Assembly (NCBI RefSeq): GCF_016860605.1
Contig: NZ_BNJR01000017.1
Coordinates: 1-64,000 of the forward strand
Direction of reading: 5' to 3'
DNA from: Lentilactobacillus fungorum
Lineage (GTDB): Bacteria; Bacillota; Bacilli; Lactobacillales; Lactobacillaceae
Length of the DNA stretch: 64,000 nt
This document shows positions 60,341 through 64,000 of this stretch, in pieces. Each line of letters opens with the position of its first letter. The stretch's first letter is position 1. The notes under the pieces were generated by a model that was given only the letters and a program-made list of their open reading frames with translations, had not been told where the DNA came from and searched no databases. The position numbers were made by a program, and so were the translations under genes.

Positions 60341-61462
60341 TTATTCAGCGTCTTGCCAAACATCTTTGGCGACCTTAATGACCAACCGCAGCTTATTCCA
60401 CTGATCTTCTTCAGTCAGGTGATTGCCTTCTTCGGTTGAAGCAAATCCGCATTGTGGTGATAGACACAGGTTCTTTAGCGGGACAAATTGGCTGGCCTTC
60501 TTGATTCGTTGTTTCAATAAGTCTTCAGCCTCCAAATCCGGTTTCTTGGTCGTAACCAAGCCAACTACAATCCGTTGATTGCGGCCATTATCAGCAATCT
60601 TCTTTAGTGGTTCAAAGCCACCAGAGCGCTCGTCATCATACTCCAAGAAGTAACCGTCGATGTGCAGCTGAGCTAAGTAATCGGCAACCGGATCGTATGC
60701 GCCAGCGCCGGCCCAAGTTGAATCGTAATTGCCTTTACATACGTGCATGGTCAGGGTTAAATCATCGGGCTTGCTGTCGGCGATGGCGTTAATGGCCTTC
60801 ACAGCGGCTTCTGCTAATGGCTTTAACTCTGGCTTCAACGTTTTATCCGAGAAGCTGGCCCACATGCCCCATGAGGTGTCATCGATTTGCAGGTAACGGC
60901 AACCCAGGTCATAAAAGTGCTGAACAGTCTGCTTATAGGCTTCGATTTCGTCTGCCAAGAAAGCATCAAAGTCGCCCTGATAATATTCATCGTAGACTTC
61001 TGCGTCTTCATTGGGGAAGAAGACATCCGGACTTGGGATCGTCTGCTTGGCAACAACCCCATCTGGGACGATGCTATTTAAGAATTTGAAGCCGTCAAAG
61101 AAGGGATGATCCGGATTGTAACCAATTTTGCCAGTAAACTTCACGCCGCCTTTACGGGTTTCTTCGCCATGGAAGATAAAACCGTGTTCTGGCACAAAAT
61201 ACTGTACGCCCTTCAAAGCCGCAAAGAAATCTAAATGCCACCAGCTGCGGCGGAACTCGCCATCAGTCACGTCCTTTAAGCCTAATTCAACTTGCTTTTT
61301 AACAATCCGTTCAATTTCTTCGTTTTCAACTTTCCGCAAATCATCAACGCCAATCTTGTGGGCCTGATAATCAGCCCGAGCCTGCTTAAGTCTGGCTGGC
61401 CGCAAAAGGCTGCCGACTTCATCGTATCGATTTGGAAATTTGGTTTGAATTGCTACTGTCAT
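60341..61462 (-). CDS. MetE-like methionine synthase (YxjG/YxjH type)
   Basis: 373 residues from the ATG behind GAGGAG. It corresponds to the C-terminal catalytic half of cobalamin-independent methionine synthase, found as a free-standing protein in Firmicutes. The motifs are DVTDGEFRRSWWHLDFF, LQIDDTSWG, the zinc ligands His and Cys in TMHVCKGN, an acidic EYDDERSGGF, and the last Cys in SPQCGFAS. It should transfer a methyl group to homocysteine; the methyl donor of the short form is not certain. A Met T-box leads the gene, so it is induced when methionine is scarce, consistent with the transporter locus at the other end of the window. Confidence 0.9.
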   Translation of the reverse strand: MTVAIQTKFPNRYDEVGSLLRPARLKQARADYQAHKIGVDDLRKVENEEIERIVKKQVELGLKDVTDGEFRRSWWHLDFFAALKGVQYFVPEHGFIFHGEETRKGGVKFTGKIGYNPDHPFFDGFKFLNSIVPDGVVAKQTIPSPDVFFPNEDAEVYDEYYQGDFDAFLADEIEAYKQTVQHFYDLGCRYLQIDDTSWGMWASFSDKTLKPELKPLAEAAVKAINAIADSKPDDLTLTMHVCKGNYDSTWAGAGAYDPVADYLAQLHIDGYFLEYDDERSGGFEPLKKIADNGRNQRIVVGLVTTKKPDLEAEDLLKQRIKKASQFVPLKNLCLSPQCGFASTEEGNHLTEEDQWNKLRLVIKVAKDVWQDAE

Positions 61463-61511
61463 GTAAACCACTCCTCGTTTATTTTTAGATAAATTGACAT
61501 CAAAACGCATA

Positions 61512-61797
61512 AAAAAAGTCCTTGTACAGATTTTTAATCCATACAAGGACGATATAGTCGCGTTACCACCTTAATTTTCACGCAGCTCACACTACGTGAC
61601 TCACTAGGCACTCAAAATCAATGCCCAACCGCTATAAGGTGCGTTCACCAAGTTGTTTTGCTTATGCTCAACAACATTCTGCTCAAAGACCATCTTCATT
61701 CCATCGCGGTCATTCACTCGCATCCAACGTGAACTCTCTTGGCACCGCTCCAAAACTACTCATCTTCTCACTGCTTTATTTATCAACTTGTCTATAT
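61512..61797 (-). promoter_or_regulatory. T-box leader 4 (Met specifier)
   Basis: Minus strand: Stem I starts near GAGAAGATGAGTAG, has AGAGAG, and its 3' side contains GAAGATGG with ATG specifier. T-box core AAGGTGGTAACGCG at 61559-61573. Terminator GTCCTTGTATGG/CTGTACAAGGAC (61518-61550) with seven T. Same specifier surroundings (GAAGATG followed by a purine) as the three leaders at 3.2-4.2 kb. Confidence 0.88.
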
Positions 61798-61825
61798 AGT
61801 TTAGTCACTAAAATGAGAATGTCAA
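61798..61825 (-). promoter_or_regulatory. Promoter of the MetE-like gene
   Basis: Minus strand TTGACA (61820-61825), 16 bp spacer, TAAACT (61798-61803). Confidence 0.55.
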
Positions 61826-61964
61826 GTGATTTTTAATTTTAACTAAATTTTAGCCGATGTATCCATTGCTAACTGCTGTCTTGGCGGCCGTTCTACATTA
61901 GAAAAAGATTAGGGAGACACATATAAACAACTTGAGCAAGTGGTCGTTTTTTCTTACGTAGATT

Positions 61965-62353
61965 AGGGCAGCTCCACCAGGCAGAGACTTGCGTATAAGC
62001 ACCTAGCATGGAAGTATCAGATCAGCTTGTGGGTGTTCTCCCTCATATGGACTAGGACAGCTCCGCAAAGCAGAAGCTTGCACCTAAATCGACTTGTCCA
62101 AAAATCCAGGCCCGGGATTTCCTTATTCGCCATTATATAGCTAAAACGTGCTACACCGGGCAGAGACTTGCGCATAAGCACCTCGCATGGAAGTATCAGA
62201 TCACCTTGTGGGTGGTGTTCTCCCTCATATAGATTAGGACAGCTCCGCAAAGCAGAAAGCTGCACCTAAGTCGACTTGGCCAAAAATCCAGGCCCGGGAT
62301 TTTCGACCAAGCCAACTTAGGCTCCGCTTTCTAACCGCTTTGCTCCGCTCACT
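61965..62353 (+). repeat. Rearranged palindromic element array
   Basis: From left: a half-copy from 61965, a left half at 62054-62126 cut off after its GGGATTT centre, another half-copy from about 62150, and a full copy at 62236-62353. The two half-copies are joined to the same foreign sequence, which includes CATGGAAGTATCAGATCA and TGTTCTCCCTCATAT. The block has therefore been duplicated directly (about 61977-62120 and 62158-62300). The full copy ends at the stop codon of the ABC gene. Here the array lies at a gene's 3' end, not before a ribosome site. Confidence 0.85.
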
Positions 62354-64000
62354 CTATTCATAGCTCAAACTCTCAATCGGATCCAACCTAGCCGCCTTAC
62401 CTGCCGGTGCCAAAGCTGCCAATAGCGAAATTATTACGGAAACTAAAAATCCAAAAATTAAATTACCCGTCGAAATTTGCATGATTGCGTAATTAATTCC
62501 TGACTGCGACAAATTATTTGCTACCATTTGTAAAATCTCCGCTAGCGCAATCGCTAGGACCGACGAGAAGAGGCCAATAAAGAATGCTTCCGAGAAGAAC
62601 AGGTTGCGGATGCTTCCTTTAGAGGCGCCTAACGCCCGCAGGATACCAATTTCTTTAGTCCGTTCCGAGACGCTGATATATAGCACCACAATAATCATAA
62701 TCGCCGATACCAACAAGGAAATGCCGGCAATCGTTGCCAACACGTTAACCGCTAATGTAATATACGTGTTCAGCGTATCCACAAAGCCACCCACACCCGT
62801 AATTTGGTAAGCTGCTTTACCCTTCGCATTCTTGAGTGCCTTAATTTTATTAGTCACCGGCTTAACGTTTTTAACGTTACCAGCAATTTCAATTGTGACA
62901 AAGTTAGGCTTAATGGTCAGCCCCTTAGCGCTATAAAGCGACTTCATTGTCTGGTAAGTGACTGACGTCGAGCCGGTATTGGCCTTAGAAACGCCGCTGA
63001 CCGTTAACGTCTTGCTCAAGACAACCGGACGCTTTTGTTTATCCAGCGTGTTCTGATAGAAGGTAATCTTCTTGCCAACCATCGCATTGGGATGCTGCTT
63101 ATTAAACTTCTCGGCAATCTCCTTAGTCAGCAAAATCTGACCATTCTTCGGTGCCTTGCCCTTTGAAATACTCTTGGTCAAGATCGTCTTATTATACGTT
63201 TGCATAAACGACACCGAAGCAGTCTTTTTCCCTTGGCGCAATTGGCTGCCGCCCTGGACAAAATAACCGTCACTCATCGTTTTAACGTTCTTAATGTTTT
63301 TAATCCGCGCCTTATCCTTGCCGTTAACCGTAATCTTATCAATGTCCGGGCTGGAATCACCTGACACATTTTTAGTTACCTGAACCGCATTCGGGTTCAC
63401 CTGCGAATAAATTTCGTGGTTAATGTAGCCTTGAACGCCGCTGCCTAAGCCCAGCATCACAATCACACTAAAGATCCCAATTGCCGCGCCAAACACAATC
63501 AAGAGGTTTCGCTTGAGGTTATAGCGCATATTTTCAAGCGCCATTTTTAAGGTTGCGCCAAACTTTAACGTCCGCGTTGACAGTTCATTTTCGGTGCTGG
63601 CTTTGTAAGGTTTCTTAATCGTCGTGTCTTCACCAATCTTGCCATCCGCTAACCGGACAATTCGGGTGCCATAGTCCGCTACCGTTTGCGAATGCGTTAC
63701 CGTAATCACCAGTTTACCCTCGGCAGCGATTTGGTCCAACAGCTCCAAAATTTCTTGGGTGTTTTGGCTATCCAGCGCGCCGGTTGGTTCATCGGCAATA
63801 ATAATTTCCGGATCAGACGCCAACGCTCTAGCAATTGCGACCCGCTGCTTTTGGCCGCCTGAAATTTGGTTAGGATACTTCTTCATGTGTTCAGATAAGC
63901 CCACTTGGGTCAATAACTCACGGGCTCGCTGCTCTTGTTGCTTATGGCTTAATTTGGTCATTTGCAGTGAGACCATGACGTTTTGAAAAATCGTCAAATG
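62354..64000 (-). CDS. MacB-like ABC transporter, ATPase fused to FtsX permease (5' end outside window)
   Basis: The frame stays open to the right edge, so the N-terminus with Walker A is missing from view. The visible part (about 548 residues) has the signature ISGGQKQRVAIARALA, Walker B IIIADEPTGALD and the H-loop ITVTHS. A membrane segment follows (NLLIVFGAAIGIFSVIVMLGLGSG), a ~200-residue extracellular MacB-type domain (VNPNAVQVTKNVSG ... GVSKANTGSTSVTYQTMKS), and three C-terminal membrane segments with the FtsX motif ERTKEIGILRALGASKGSI. Fused transporters of this type export peptides or antimicrobials, or act in envelope stress. No partner gene is visible. Confidence 0.9.
   Translation of the reverse strand, partial: HLTIFQNVMVSLQMTKLSHKQQEQRARELLTQVGLSEHMKKYPNQISGGQKQRVAIARALASDPEIIIADEPTGALDSQNTQEILELLDQIAAEGKLVITVTHSQTVADYGTRIVRLADGKIGEDTTIKKPYKASTENELSTRTLKFGATLKMALENMRYNLKRNLLIVFGAAIGIFSVIVMLGLGSGVQGYINHEIYSQVNPNAVQVTKNVSGDSSPDIDKITVNGKDKARIKNIKNVKTMSDGYFVQGGSQLRQGKKTASVSFMQTYNKTILTKSISKGKAPKNGQILLTKEIAEKFNKQHPNAMVGKKITFYQNTLDKQKRPVVLSKTLTVSGVSKANTGSTSVTYQTMKSLYSAKGLTIKPNFVTIEIAGNVKNVKPVTNKIKALKNAKGKAAYQITGVGGFVDTLNTYITLAVNVLATIAGISLLVSAIMIIVVLYISVSERTKEIGILRALGASKGSIRNLFFSEAFFIGLFSSVLAIALAEILQMVANNLSQSGINYAIMQISTGNLIFGFLVSVIISLLAALAPAGKAARLDPIESLSYE

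Noticed and set aside
1-64000. Prophage or integrative element as source of the island
   Set aside because: No integrase, terminase, portal or relaxase gene, no tRNA and no clear attachment repeats were seen in the window.

Overview
The window looks like chromosome of a heterofermentative lactic acid bacterium of the Lactobacillaceae, most likely the Lentilactobacillus (L. buchneri/kefiri/hilgardii) neighbourhood. This is inference from content: an S-layer protein with an SlpA-type N-terminus, a family of secreted proteins ending in DUF5776/SLAP-like wall-binding modules, a KxYKxGKxW signal peptide, methionine-specific T-box leaders (the Lactobacillales solution for methionine control) and moderate-to-low GC. 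No rRNA, tRNA, CRISPR array or intact transposase was seen. All positions were read by eye.

Left region (1-9.4 kb): a methionine/sulfur-amino-acid divergon. Two promoters back to back (about 3.83-3.91 kb) fire into T-box leaders whose specifier is ATG (Met). The leftward transcript passes two T-boxes in tandem, separated by a 21-codon ORF, then encodes an ABC permease, ATPase and lipoprotein. The rightward transcript passes one T-box and encodes two glutathionyl-hydroquinone-reductase-like proteins, a GNAT acetyltransferase and a second, orphan binding protein. A fourth Met T-box (61.5-61.8 kb) precedes a MetE-like methyltransferase. Between these genes sit tandem arrays of a ~119 bp palindromic element with a ~124 bp period. 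Its stems vary in a compensated way, and its GCTCACT end usually lies directly before a ribosome binding site.

Middle region (10-41 kb): a surface-protein island on the minus strand. It holds five DUF5776 proteins (three with LRR- and MucBP-like domains), an ADP-ribosylglycohydrolase/NCS1 permease/PfkB kinase operon, two secreted cysteine peptidases (NlpC/P60 and C39), a four-helix membrane protein, a 2689-residue protein with about 165 heptapeptide repeats and SLAP-like C-terminal modules, and a CotH-like kinase with GW-like modules. The wall-binding unit recurs on the adhesin-like proteins and on the NlpC/P60 peptidase, which suggests one shared non-covalent wall-attachment system; no LPXTG motif was seen.

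Right region (41-64 kb): a ComK-like protein, a decayed WHH-nuclease toxin/SUKH-type immunity remnant, the S-layer gene, a sigma-factor/DUF1659/DUF2922 operon, two type II toxin-antitoxin modules plus a lone Xre regulator, glycerol dehydrogenase, two more DUF5776 proteins (one of 1470 residues) with a truncated copy between them, the MetE-like gene and the 3' part of a MacB-like ABC transporter that runs off the right edge. Fragments of a GH127 arabinofuranosidase, an SDR, a cyclase-family protein and a DUF5776 gene show that the accessory stretches have lost genes repeatedly.
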